Shown here one piece after another: positions 49,805-58,323 of a DNA stretch of 64,000 nucleotides. Made by a program: the position numbers and the translations under genes. The stretch's first letter is position 1. Each line of letters starts with the position of its first letter. The stretch is from positions 1 to 64,000 of the IMG/VR virus record IMGVR_UViG_3300045747_000158. One strand, 5' to 3'. The DNA comes from a virus. The notes below the pieces were generated by a model, which was not told where the DNA came from, did not search any database, and worked only from the letters and a program-made list of their open reading frames with translations.

Positions 49805-50164
49805 TTATGATAGATTCTTTAGTTTATAAATAGTTGAGTTATTGAGATCTTGTAGTTCATCAATAATGTTTTGTATCTCTGAGTAGGTGGAACAAGCCTT
49901 TCTATTCTCATCTACCCAAGATCTTACCTCTTCTACTAGTTTAATAGGATTCTTTGCATCCAAGTGGACTAGTGGATAAACAGTGATTATTCCTTCTCTT
50001 CCCTGAAAGGCTTCTGCTAATGAATCAGCTATGCCTACAATACCATCATAGTACTCATTTAAAGCTTTGTGAGTAGCATAACTCTTAGTTTGTAGATGAG
50101 CCATGTGAGCTTTAGTTCTAGCCTCAAAGCAGAGAGCAATTAGATATGGCATTTTTATATTCAT
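49805..50164 (-). CDS. Small helical protein, possibly ferritin-like
   Basis: 119 residues, nearly all helix (RTKAHMAHLQTKSYATHKAL, GIVGIADSLAEAFQG). Begins MNIKMPYLIALCFEA. The helical-bundle plan with spaced His/Glu loosely recalls ferritin-like phage proteins, but no iron-site pattern is certain. It stands after a terminator, so it is probably served by its own promoter or read-through. Confidence 0.45.
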   Translation of the reverse strand: MNIKMPYLIALCFEARTKAHMAHLQTKSYATHKALNEYYDGIVGIADSLAEAFQGREGIITVYPLVHLDAKNPIKLVEEVRSWVDENRKACSTYSEIQNIIDELQDLNNSTIYKLKNLS

Positions 50165-50180
50165 GTGTTTCCTATAATTG

Positions 50181-50224
50181 AAAAAACCCTATAATCCTAC
50201 TATTACTAATGGGACTATAGGGTT
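50181..50224 (-). terminator. Rho-independent terminator after the decoration gene
   Basis: Leftward: AACCCTATA (50224-50216) pairs with TATAGGGTT (50193-50185), with further pairing inside, followed by TTTTTT (50186-50181). It closes the transcript of the 50233-51033 gene. Confidence 0.85.
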
Positions 50225-50232
50225 AATGTGGT

Positions 50233-51033
50233 TTAGCCTTCTGAGAACTGTGCTCTATTTTTTACATAGTATTGAATTTCCAGAATGAATGTACCAGCTG
50301 TAGGAGCTACAGTAGAAGTAGAAACTGCATCCCAAACTACATCAACATAAGTTTTGGAGGTAGTGGCTACACCAGTTGGAGTAAGAGCAGTACGACCTAA
50401 AGCATCTACAGTGGTAGCAGCGAGATAGGTAGTAGATCCTATTTTAACTGCAATGGTATCAGCAGGAACTACATAATCTACTAGAGTAGTAGCACCCCAT
50501 GCGCCTACAGCCATAGTTTCTGTAGTACCTAGGGTATCATTAGCAGTAGATGCTACCAAAGAAGTTACCTTAAGGGTATGAGAGCCAGCAACATGAACTG
50601 CAGATACCTTAGAGTTTACAGGAGTTCCAGTACCATAGAGAGTACCAGCACCTGCACTACCATTGATAGCAGCTGCCAAGTTGGTGAGAGCTACATCATC
50701 ACTAGCACCAATAACTACTTCATAAGGAGTAGGGGTACCAGATAAGGTAGTTTTGAAAGTGTAGACTTCAGTACCTATGGTTACTGTTTCATTGGCTGAG
50801 ACAGCAAAGGTAGATGAGACTGTTAGAGTACCATTAGATCTTACACCTTCTGTATTGAAGGGGGTAGTAACAATCAGATCACCTGAGGTAATAATAGAAC
50901 CTTCAGGTAATTCAATTGCATGAGCAGTAACATCAGTAGAAGTGCCTACAGGAGTAGTAGCGAAATCTACAGCATTAATAATGTTGTAGGCCACTACCTG
51001 TTCTTGACGACTAGATTTTTTAGTAATAGCCAT
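50233..51033 (-). CDS. Capsid decoration-like protein with inserted domain
   Basis: 266 residues. Its ends match the neighbour at 51038-51433: start MAITKKSSRQEQVVA, core AIELPEGSIITSGDLIV, end ILEIQYYVKNRAQFSEG. Between them (about residues 65-180) is an added Ig-like or beta domain (TVTIGTEVYTFKTTLSGTP, NLAAAINGSAGAGTLYGTG). A head surface or decoration role is inferred from position downstream of the capsid gene. The extra domain could face the outside. Confidence 0.65.
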   Translation of the reverse strand: MAITKKSSRQEQVVAYNIINAVDFATTPVGTSTDVTAHAIELPEGSIITSGDLIVTTPFNTEGVRSNGTLTVSSTFAVSANETVTIGTEVYTFKTTLSGTPTPYEVVIGASDDVALTNLAAAINGSAGAGTLYGTGTPVNSKVSAVHVAGSHTLKVTSLVASTANDTLGTTETMAVGAWGATTLVDYVVPADTIAVKIGSTTYLAATTVDALGRTALTPTGVATTSKTYVDVVWDAVSTSTVAPTAGTFILEIQYYVKNRAQFSEG

Positions 51034-51037
51034 GTTA

Positions 51038-51433
51038 TTAACCTTGTGAGAATTCTGTGCGATTAACTTTTAAGTATCTAATAATTAATTCAGCAGTACC
51101 AGCAGCAGCAGGGGTAGCACCAGCGACAGTAACTAACACATTACTTTGAGCAGTATACTTGTAACCTGTGGGGACTAAGGCAGTCAGACCAGTTGCATCT
51201 ACTGCAGTAGCACCTAAGTAACGAGTAGCTGCGCCTGAGTCACCAATAGCTACAGTGGTTGATGCAGTAGTTGCACCGTCAACATATAAGTGACCACCTA
51301 AGATGATTGCACCTTCAGGTACTTGGATAGCAGGGTAGGCACCTTGAGCAGCTACATCTTTACCAGAACCAAAGGTCCAAGAAACTCGTGCAGTAATTAC
51401 TTCCTGACGATCTGTATTTAATTTAATTGCCAT
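51038..51433 (-). CDS. Capsid decoration-like protein
   Basis: 131 residues. MAIKLNTDRQEVITARVSW, YPAIQVPEGAIILGGHLYV and the end LIIRYLKVNRTEFSQG mark the same fold as the larger neighbour at 50233. GGAGAA upstream within the tiny preceding gene. Abundantly expressed location beside the major capsid gene. No enzymatic motif. Confidence 0.65.
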   Translation of the reverse strand: MAIKLNTDRQEVITARVSWTFGSGKDVAAQGAYPAIQVPEGAIILGGHLYVDGATTASTTVAIGDSGAATRYLGATAVDATGLTALVPTGYKYTAQSNVLVTVAGATPAAAGTAELIIRYLKVNRTEFSQG

Positions 51434-51436
51434 TCT

Positions 51437-51529
51437 TTATTCTCCGAATTGGATACACATTTTTTTGCCCTTTGCTGGAACCTTAGGTTTAGCAGGAGGG
51501 AACGATTTTTTAGCAGGTTTTATTGCCAT
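51437..51529 (-). CDS. Tiny Lys/Pro-rich protein
   Basis: 30 residues: MAIKPAKKSFPPAKPKVPAK, then GKKMCIQFGE. Its end contains the ribosome site of the next gene. It comes right after the terminator that follows the capsid gene. Similar in composition to 48537-48647. Confidence 0.5.
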   Translation of the reverse strand: MAIKPAKKSFPPAKPKVPAKGKKMCIQFGE

Positions 51530-51542
51530 ATTATATCTCTAT

Positions 51543-51607
51543 AAAAAGTAACCCCTCATGGTGCGCTGTGCTTGACCCAGTGTTTAGGAGTGGGCAGCGT
51601 GAGGGGT
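51543..51607 (-). terminator. Terminator after the major capsid gene
   Basis: Leftward: ACCCCTCA (51607-51600) with TGAGGGGT (51558-51551), plus an inner CGCTG/CAGCG stem separated by a 5-base bulge, then TTTTT (51547-51543). The stem is long and looped, so it may be leaky. Confidence 0.75.
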
Positions 51608-51615
51608 GTTGTTTA

Positions 51616-52719
51616 TTAGATACTGAAGTCGCAGGTAATTACACCAAAGTCTTCAGTAGATTTATCATAGATAGAGTAAAATACAGGTTTCAAGAAACCG
51701 AACATTTTATCAATGTTTACACCAGGAGAAGAATCATAGTTGAACCATTTTTCTGACCATTCAGGAGCACCCAAGTCAGCGAAACCAAGGGCTTGAGCAC
51801 CACATAACAATAATCTAGAACCATCAACCAAACCGCCTGCACCCCATTTAGTAGTAGCACCTAAAGTATTATACACTAAACGATGTTCATGGAATACCAA
51901 GCCATCAATAGTTACGATACCACCAGTGAACCAAGGTGAGTTAGTACCATCTTTCAATGCTAAGTTGGTAACAGCACGTTGATAGTTATCATCTTTTTTG
52001 AGTTGAGCTAAACCTTCTGGACGAATGAAGCAAACATAGTATTCTTTGCCACCAACATTCAAAGGTTTGACGTAATGAGTTTTAGCATAAACAACTAAAT
52101 CAACTACAGCTTTGTAGGTGAGAGTATCAGTTGCTGCTAAGTCAGCATTGGTTTTACCCATAGCTGCTGTATACAATTTAGCACCTGACCATACCAATCC
52201 ACGTTTAGCAGAAGGGGCAGTTACATTAGCAGCAAAGGCTAAAGTAGAGAATGCACCTGAGGTACGAGCAGCACCATTGTTAGCGTAAGCATAAGAAATA
52301 CCTGAGAGGGTAAGGAATGCCAATTGATCCATTCTGTTAGCTAACCAATATGCCAAACGATCTTTAGCATTTTCTCTGAAGTTTACAACTGTCTTTTGTT
52401 CTGCTAATTTACCTTTTTGACGTACACCATGACTGATCAAATCAATAGTGATCTTTTGGTTGTAGGTCATCATTTCTTCTTCATTGCCTTCTCTTTCATT
52501 GTCTCCGATGACACCATCATCAACTAAGTCGGCTAACAGATGCATGATAACTAATTCACCACGTTCTGTTTTTGTTAACTCTGTAATTCTTTGAATGACT
52601 GCATCTGACCCACCAGTAAATTTATTGATGAAAGTCAAGTCACGAGCTGCTTGCCAAAGGTCTTTTGACCATACCATTTTTTGATCGGCTGTTAATGCAG
52701 CAAAATTAGTTAATGCCAT
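51616..52719 (-). CDS. Major capsid protein (N4-gp56 family)
   Basis: 367 residues. Opens MALTNFAALTADQKMVWSKD; NKFTGGSDAVIQRITELTKT, LVDDGVIGDNEREGNEEEM, and DLISHGVRQKGKLAEQKTVV match the N4-gp56 capsid family; later KEYYVCFIRPEGLAQLKKD and WSEKWFNYDSSPGVNIDKMF. It would form the HK97-fold head shell, built on the scaffold at 53376. The upstream ribosome site AGGAAC is good and a terminator follows, as expected for an abundant protein. Confidence 0.88.
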   Translation of the reverse strand: MALTNFAALTADQKMVWSKDLWQAARDLTFINKFTGGSDAVIQRITELTKTERGELVIMHLLADLVDDGVIGDNEREGNEEEMMTYNQKITIDLISHGVRQKGKLAEQKTVVNFRENAKDRLAYWLANRMDQLAFLTLSGISYAYANNGAARTSGAFSTLAFAANVTAPSAKRGLVWSGAKLYTAAMGKTNADLAATDTLTYKAVVDLVVYAKTHYVKPLNVGGKEYYVCFIRPEGLAQLKKDDNYQRAVTNLALKDGTNSPWFTGGIVTIDGLVFHEHRLVYNTLGATTKWGAGGLVDGSRLLLCGAQALGFADLGAPEWSEKWFNYDSSPGVNIDKMFGFLKPVFYSIYDKSTEDFGVITCDFSI

Positions 52720-52732
52720 TTTAGGTTCCTAT

Positions 52733-53167
52733 TTATATTATGTTTGATTTTATTAGATTGTCTTTTGCAGTTAGTATCTGTAAATTCCAAGGTACGTGCA
52801 AGCCACAAACAAGTTCGTTATTTAAGGGTATTATGTGATCTATGTGATGTTTAACTCCTGTAGTATCTGAAATAATCTTACATTCAAAATAGAGATTTTT
52901 TATATCCTTCTTTTGTTCATCAGTAAGCCAAGGCGGTGTTGCATTTATTTTCATACAACATCTTATATTACTTTTATAAGTTGAATCTGATATATGAGAT
53001 AAATAATATCTGTTATCATATTCTTTTTTCTTAACTCTATTATTTATAATATACTCTCTATCCTTTAAATATCTACACTGTTTGCAACCAGACTTATATT
53101 TATCAGTTCCTTCATATTTATAAAAATTAGAGAGATCCTTATCTTCATTACATATCTTACATAGCAC
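52733..53167 (-). CDS. HNH endonuclease with CxxC zinc finger
   Basis: 144 residues. N-terminal CKICNEDKDLSNFYKYEG and GCKQCRYLK form a CxxC...CxxC zinc unit; the HNH core is HHIDHIIPLNNELVCGLHVP then NLQILTAKDNLIKSN. Same architecture as 56423-56929. It separates the tRNA/scaffold side from the capsid gene and is probably a homing insertion. Confidence 0.85.
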   Translation of the reverse strand: MLCKICNEDKDLSNFYKYEGTDKYKSGCKQCRYLKDREYIINNRVKKKEYDNRYYLSHISDSTYKSNIRCCMKINATPPWLTDEQKKDIKNLYFECKIISDTTGVKHHIDHIIPLNNELVCGLHVPWNLQILTAKDNLIKSNII

Positions 53168-53239
53168 AACCTTTTATCTCCATAGTATTTCGGAACTATT
53201 TGCCGACCCTGTTATCGCTAGGGTATACGAAAGTTAAAC

Positions 53240-53313
53240 TGGCAGATCCTAGGTGACTCGAACACCTAATAGCTCCGTCAAAGGGAGATGTGTTACCATT
53301 ACACTAAGGATCA
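53240..53313 (-). tRNA. tRNA-Gln (anticodon TTG)
   Basis: 74 nt with encoded CCA. Seven-base acceptor arm pairs except U1-U72 (weak first pair is typical of tRNA-Gln recognition); D arm TTAGTGTAATGGTAA; anticodon stem CTCC/GGAG with loop CTTTGAC, anticodon TTG at positions 34-36; T arm AGGTG TTCGAGT CACCT. Lies between scaffold and HNH genes in the late block. Confidence 0.85.
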
Positions 53314-53375
53314 ATAATTTGGTGGGTCTATTATAATGCCGGACCCAACGGCAGCTCCAGGATCACCAGAGCGAA

Positions 53376-54305
53376 TTAATCACCTCTAAGAATACTTTTC
53401 TCTTTAGCTGTGAGTTTACTGAAGTCCCTATCACTCATTGTATTAACATTTACCTTACCCATGTCAGAGGTACGAGTAGTAATCTTCTGTTTGGTAGGTT
53501 GCTGTTTAGATGCTAAGGCAGCTTTCTTTCCTGCTTCAGTCTTACGTTGATCACCTAAGCTAACTTTAGTACCCTCTTTCTTTTCATAGAGAGGTAATAC
53601 TTTCTTGATGGCTAGTTGTAGTGATTCTACCTTACCCTTACCAGCTGCTAGATAACCTGCCAATAGAGTATTAACAGTTTCTACAGCCTCTTCATTGTAG
53701 GCTTTAGCCTTATGGTTAAGGAAGGGGTATTTAGCTTCCATGTTATTAATAGAACTTTCAAATCTTTCTTTCTCTAAGAGTTGAGAGCTCTGGGATTTAG
53801 CATTATCAGATGCCTCACTCTTAATACCACTAATCATCTCTTGTAAATCTTTTTGATGAAAGGCATTAATTTCATTGCGAAGTTTAGTGGCTTTAGTTAT
53901 ATCACCACCAATAATAAGATTAATATACTCCTCTTCAGCAGCATCATAATCATACTTAGGTACTTCAGGGGCTTTAGGTTCAGCGCGTTGCTGTTGTTGC
54001 TGAGAGTTATTAATTAGTTTCTCTAGCTGCTCTTCTAACCACAGATTCCTTTCATTTGCCTCCTTCATCCTATTGTTTATTTCATCAAATCGTGATTTAG
54101 GTATTCGAGGTTCCTTTTTAGGTGGAGCTACTTCTTCCTCTTCTTCATAATCCTCGTCGTCACCTTCAGCTTCACCATCAGAGGAATCATCCTCATCGGA
54201 ATCCTCATCTTCACTTTCCTCTTCACCATCCAACTCTTCAACTTCATCTTCGTCAGATCCTTCAAAGAAATCACCACGATCTACTACTTCTTCTTCAATG
54301 CTCAT
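53376..54305 (-). CDS. Scaffolding protein
   Basis: 309 residues. First 60 are extremely acidic (EELDGEEESEDEDSDEDDSS), then a Lys/Pro segment (PPKKEPRIPKSRFDEIN), long helices with a Gln-rich linker (SQQQQQRAEPKAPEV) and a basic end (LTAKEKSILRGD). Such an acidic-helical protein between portal and capsid genes is the usual podophage scaffold, which guides head assembly and leaves before or during packaging. No protease is seen nearby. Confidence 0.8.
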   Translation of the reverse strand: MSIEEEVVDRGDFFEGSDEDEVEELDGEEESEDEDSDEDDSSDGEAEGDDEDYEEEEEVAPPKKEPRIPKSRFDEINNRMKEANERNLWLEEQLEKLINNSQQQQQRAEPKAPEVPKYDYDAAEEEYINLIIGGDITKATKLRNEINAFHQKDLQEMISGIKSEASDNAKSQSSQLLEKERFESSINNMEAKYPFLNHKAKAYNEEAVETVNTLLAGYLAAGKGKVESLQLAIKKVLPLYEKKEGTKVSLGDQRKTEAGKKAALASKQQPTKQKITTRTSDMGKVNVNTMSDRDFSKLTAKEKSILRGD

Positions 54306-54386
54306 TTTTAGCCTTTATCGTTAATAACGGAAACACTCAATAACGCTTGAGAGGTGCGGGGTTAATTACATCCATGTAATCGGGGT

Positions 54387-56426
54387 TTACATCATACCTA
54401 GTTGTGGTTGTTGCCCTTGAACTTGGGGAGGAGAGAGAGGCATTTCATTTGCGCCTTCGCCTTGTTCCTCTTTGGGGTTCTCTATTGTAGCCATGAGTGC
54501 ATCCAATATAGGGGCTAATCTAGGATTAGCAGCAATCAATACTGCAACGTCAGCAACTTGTTTTAAAGTTTCAGCATCCTTTTCTTTTGTTTTACCTTCC
54601 ATCTCTTCTATAGTAGCCTTCATAGTTTCTACAGTTAATTGTAGTTGCTCTTTTTGTGCGTCTATAGTTTCTTGATCTGGAGCATTCTCCAGTTGTTTAG
54701 CTATCTCATTCTTACGTGAGAGAGTAGACATTCTTATCATCTCAGCATCAGGTATCATTACTCCATACTTCCTTAGTTCAACTGCTTGAGCAAACTGAGC
54801 ATTTTGGAAGGTGATTTGAGTTGGTACATCTGCAATAACTACATCATACTTACCTATACTAACATCGTTGATGAGAGTAGGATCTTCTGTACTTTGATCC
54901 TCTTGGTTAATCTTAACTGCATGTGGTACAGGTTTACCATTCTCATCTATACCTGTAATCATGAAGGTACGTTCTTGTGTATAGAATCCCTGTATCAATT
55001 TAAGGATTCTCTCAGCAATCATATTACGAGTTCTAAAGAGGTTATCTATAGGAGCTGCTAATTGAATGGCTGATTGATGTACCCTAGATTGAATAGCTGT
55101 ACCAGATACTTCAGGACCTTTACCACCTTGGAAGGTTTCAGATACACCTGATATTAATCTAATCAGATCTATTCCTGATGTTACTAGATCCTTTAGACCC
55201 GTAGGGACTTGATTAGGTTCAATCTTAGCTGGAGGAGCTGATCCTTTACGATGCTCTAATACCAACCCTGTTTGTGATCCAACATCTACTAGATCTTCAG
55301 TATCCATGTTTACGAGACTATTCTCCTCTACAATCCATCCAGAGTTGGCAGTAGTGTTTACTACATGTAGAATCTGAGAGTAAACCTTATTCAACATCTC
55401 CTGTGTTTTGATGAGGTTATCAACTATACCTAGCGTAACACCTCTTCTAAAATATGGAAAGTAAGGGACAATAGTAAAATGATCGTAAGGGCTCCACTCA
55501 TCAAAGAGAACAACGTCCCTAGTAGATACAGTCCAGCGGATACGTTTAGTAACTTTCTTAATGATTTCATAACTATTATCCTTAGCAAACTTAAGGCGAT
55601 CTTTAGGCTTCATATCATCAGGTACAGGATAAAGATCACCTGCAGCTGGATCAAAGTAGAAATCCCTGTTTTGTACCTTCCAGAATTGTCTGTTTACTAG
55701 TCGAGCATGTTGTATATCATTAGAGTCTGTATAGAAGGCAGAGTAGTTATTGGTAGTACCAAATTTGTTCCTCTCTTCTTCCAACGAACCTCTACCAAAG
55801 TCAGCTTCTGCAGAGATATTGTTTTCTATTTCTCTCCACTTCTTAAGGCCATAGGTTTCCTTAATGTCATCGAAGGTCATCCAGCTAGTTACCATTACAT
55901 CAGCCCAGTCGTCTGGGTCATAGGATTTAGAGTCTGGGTCTGGCAATACATCTAGCGGGTCTAATGTTTCTATAGCAATATCACCATATACATTCTCATT
56001 GAAATCCATTTTGACCTCAAAGTATCCTCGTTGTTGGATTAAACCATCGCTAAAGACTTGACTTTCTTTCCATGGAAACTTATTTTGATCTGTAACGAAC
56101 ATGGTAATCTTGGAGAGTATATCTGATATACCTTGATCATCTTGCTCTCTAGGCTTGTAAGACACATCCATCCTGGATTGGGTTTGGTAGCCTATAATGG
56201 TATTGACTGTAGAGAAGATAATGTTTTCTTCTAGTACTGGTCGACCCATAGCTTCTAAGGTTTGTTTATCTTGGTCAGTCCATTGCCTTCCGCCACCCAA
56301 ATAAAAATTCTCATTAATCTTAGCTTGTTGCTGGTAAGATTGATGCCCACGCCGAAGTGCAAGCATATACCTCATCCAAGTCCTATTTGCTAAATCTCTA
56401 TCGACTACAACCTGAAGATTACTCAT
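54387..56426 (-). CDS. Portal protein (P22 type)
   Basis: 679 residues. Starts with MRYMLALRRGHQSYQQQAKI, then FYLGGGRQWTDQDKQTLEAM and NTIIGYQTQSRMDVSY, the P22-portal beginning. The middle has LDPLDVLPDPDSKSYDPDDW and SPYDHFTIVPYFPYFRRG; the last 100 residues are coiled coil and a Gln/Pro-rich tail. It forms the ring through which DNA enters and leaves. Overlaps the HNH gene upstream by four bases. Confidence 0.9.
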   Translation of the reverse strand: MSNLQVVVDRDLANRTWMRYMLALRRGHQSYQQQAKINENFYLGGGRQWTDQDKQTLEAMGRPVLEENIIFSTVNTIIGYQTQSRMDVSYKPREQDDQGISDILSKITMFVTDQNKFPWKESQVFSDGLIQQRGYFEVKMDFNENVYGDIAIETLDPLDVLPDPDSKSYDPDDWADVMVTSWMTFDDIKETYGLKKWREIENNISAEADFGRGSLEEERNKFGTTNNYSAFYTDSNDIQHARLVNRQFWKVQNRDFYFDPAAGDLYPVPDDMKPKDRLKFAKDNSYEIIKKVTKRIRWTVSTRDVVLFDEWSPYDHFTIVPYFPYFRRGVTLGIVDNLIKTQEMLNKVYSQILHVVNTTANSGWIVEENSLVNMDTEDLVDVGSQTGLVLEHRKGSAPPAKIEPNQVPTGLKDLVTSGIDLIRLISGVSETFQGGKGPEVSGTAIQSRVHQSAIQLAAPIDNLFRTRNMIAERILKLIQGFYTQERTFMITGIDENGKPVPHAVKINQEDQSTEDPTLINDVSIGKYDVVIADVPTQITFQNAQFAQAVELRKYGVMIPDAEMIRMSTLSRKNEIAKQLENAPDQETIDAQKEQLQLTVETMKATIEEMEGKTKEKDAETLKQVADVAVLIAANPRLAPILDALMATIENPKEEQGEGANEMPLSPPQVQGQQPQLGMM

Positions 56427-56929
56427 TTGTTACCCTTTTGTAAGTTTATAATTGCGGGAATTACTCGCAGATTGTTTGGTATATGTAGACCAGACACAAA
56501 CTTACCTTGTAATGGTATGATATGATCTACATGAAATTTTATCCCTAAGCAATTAGATAACCTATTAGATAGCTTATATAAAGCCTCTATTTGCTTTAAA
56601 TCAGATTTAGATAGCCAAGATGGAGTTCTTTCTAGCTTACTGGCTCGTCTCTTAGACCACATTGCAACATGCTTTGGCCTAAGATCTTCCCAATTATTCT
56701 TTCTATACTCTTTTTGCCTCTCTCTACATTCACTGTGATTGTTGGAGTAATACTTTTTGCAACTTTCTGATTTCTTACTAGGATTATTTTTGTAGTATGT
56801 TTTTACTCGTTTAGCACAACAAGCCTTACACTTATTATGAAAGCCCCACTTACTTCCCTTATTTCTTGTGAACTCTGTAAATTCCTTTTCTTCACCACAA
56901 CAAGTACAAGCTTTAGTCAGTATCAACAT
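56423..56929 (-). CDS. HNH endonuclease with CxxC zinc finger
   Basis: 168 residues. N-terminal CTCCGEEKEFTEF and CKACCAKRVKTYYKNNP (zinc unit); basic helical middle; HNH core KFHVDHIIPLQGKFVSGLHI then NNLRVIPAIINLQKGNK. Similar to 52733-53167. Sits between terL and portal with a start/stop overlap to the portal gene (ATGA). Homing nuclease likely. Confidence 0.85.
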   Translation of the reverse strand: MLILTKACTCCGEEKEFTEFTRNKGSKWGFHNKCKACCAKRVKTYYKNNPSKKSESCKKYYSNNHSECRERQKEYRKNNWEDLRPKHVAMWSKRRASKLERTPSWLSKSDLKQIEALYKLSNRLSNCLGIKFHVDHIIPLQGKFVSGLHIPNNLRVIPAIINLQKGNK

Positions 56930-56985
56930 ATATTATAAGGTATCTCAAAATAAAGTTAGAGTACAATAAGTTAGAGTAAGTTCCC

Positions 56986-58323
56986 TTAGGCCACCCTCCA
57001 ATTCTTCGTATGTAAGGTTTTAATCTTATCCTTAAGGAAATCACTGCGATAAGATCTGGATTTAGGCATTGATATACCGATAGCTAAGTATCTGAAAGCA
57101 TCTGCCCCATCACTTGCCCAATTATGATTTGGTTGGTCCTTAAACATTTGCCCTTTCTCATCCCAAACTTTGGTATAATTACGGAGAGCATCTAGACCTG
57201 TAGAGCACTTAACCTTATCAAAGTGACATTGAGGTAAGATCATTCTCACTGCATTTATCCCTTCAGATACTGGCAGTTTAGATAGCACATTCAATCTAGT
57301 GCCTTTAAATAACTCTTCAGCTACTTCATATCGGGTTCTGCCACTACCAAACTCTATATTAACAATGTCATGAGGAAAGTTGTGAGTCTTGTAGACATAA
57401 TTCTTAGATTGTAGGACTTTGGCATAATGCTCTATCCCTTTGTTACATGCGGTATAGTAATCTACTACATGGATCTCCTTACCCATAACCTGAGTGAACC
57501 AGATTGAGGTAGCATCTCCACAACCTATATCCCACCAAGTTTCTACAGGGGCTGAAGGATCATGAAGTACTTTCCCTATCTGGCCATTCTTCTCTAGTTC
57601 TTCAATGTGAGAGAGATAGTAGAAGCCTTGAGCATTAGCAGTCCAAGAGTTATAGTATTCTTGTTGTATCAACTCTTCACTCATTCCAGAGTCCCTTTCT
57701 TCCTGAATCATCTCATCGGATACATACCTATTACCCTGCTCATCAAAGGTTTCTAGAACATTATAGTTCTGTACAAACCAATTTTGATTTTTGATAGCCA
57801 TTTGGGTTAGATCGTAGAAATGGTTCTTGCCGTTTGTAGAGGAGTTGAAAGCAGCCCAACCATTATTCTCTACTAAGATAGGCCTGATAATATTCCATGC
57901 CTTAGGGTTTTGGAAAGCAAACTCAGAGAATACACAACCAACTGGATTAGATCCACGTACCTTATCAAACTTATCAGTACCCATGATTTGAATGACACTT
58001 CCATTAGTTAATACTATCTTCATGTCGGTACTATTTTTACTTTGGACTAGAGGCTCTGGAATATGATCTAAGAACTTAAAACCCCCACCATCAATCCCAT
58101 CCCAAATTACCCGTCTACCTTGGGCATACTCAGGGAAGAAGTAGTAATATACCCCTTTCCTCTTAAGAGCTTCTTTGACAGTCAAATTAAACATTGTCTT
58201 GTCCTTTCCTGCCCTTCTGTGGTATATGGCAATTAGCCTTTTAAACCCTGAGTCTCTAGCAGTCATCAATTCACGTTGATAGGTACGAGGTTCAAAGCAA
58301 TAAGGTATCTGTATTATACCCAT
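56986..58323 (-). CDS. terL: Terminase large subunit
   Basis: 445 residues. ATPase: Walker A IYHRRAGKDKTMFN (about residues 33-46), Walker B VGCVFSEFAF (about 129-138) with catalytic Glu; motif NSSTNGKNHFY. Nuclease: WWDIGCGDAT (about 264-273) and NWASDGADAFRY (about 407-418) hold the metal-binding Asp residues. It packages DNA into the portal. The start lies inside the end of the GIY-YIG gene (ATGGGTATAA overlap of ten bases), so its translation may depend on that insertion. Confidence 0.92.
   Translation of the reverse strand: MGIIQIPYCFEPRTYQRELMTARDSGFKRLIAIYHRRAGKDKTMFNLTVKEALKRKGVYYYFFPEYAQGRRVIWDGIDGGGFKFLDHIPEPLVQSKNSTDMKIVLTNGSVIQIMGTDKFDKVRGSNPVGCVFSEFAFQNPKAWNIIRPILVENNGWAAFNSSTNGKNHFYDLTQMAIKNQNWFVQNYNVLETFDEQGNRYVSDEMIQEERDSGMSEELIQQEYYNSWTANAQGFYYLSHIEELEKNGQIGKVLHDPSAPVETWWDIGCGDATSIWFTQVMGKEIHVVDYYTACNKGIEHYAKVLQSKNYVYKTHNFPHDIVNIEFGSGRTRYEVAEELFKGTRLNVLSKLPVSEGINAVRMILPQCHFDKVKCSTGLDALRNYTKVWDEKGQMFKDQPNHNWASDGADAFRYLAIGISMPKSRSYRSDFLKDKIKTLHTKNWRVA

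Noticed and set aside
53314-53375. Promoter or terminator at TATAAT and the TGCCG/CGGCA stem beside the tRNA
   Set aside because: TATAAT lacks a -35, and the stem lacks a proper U-run; both are too weak to call.
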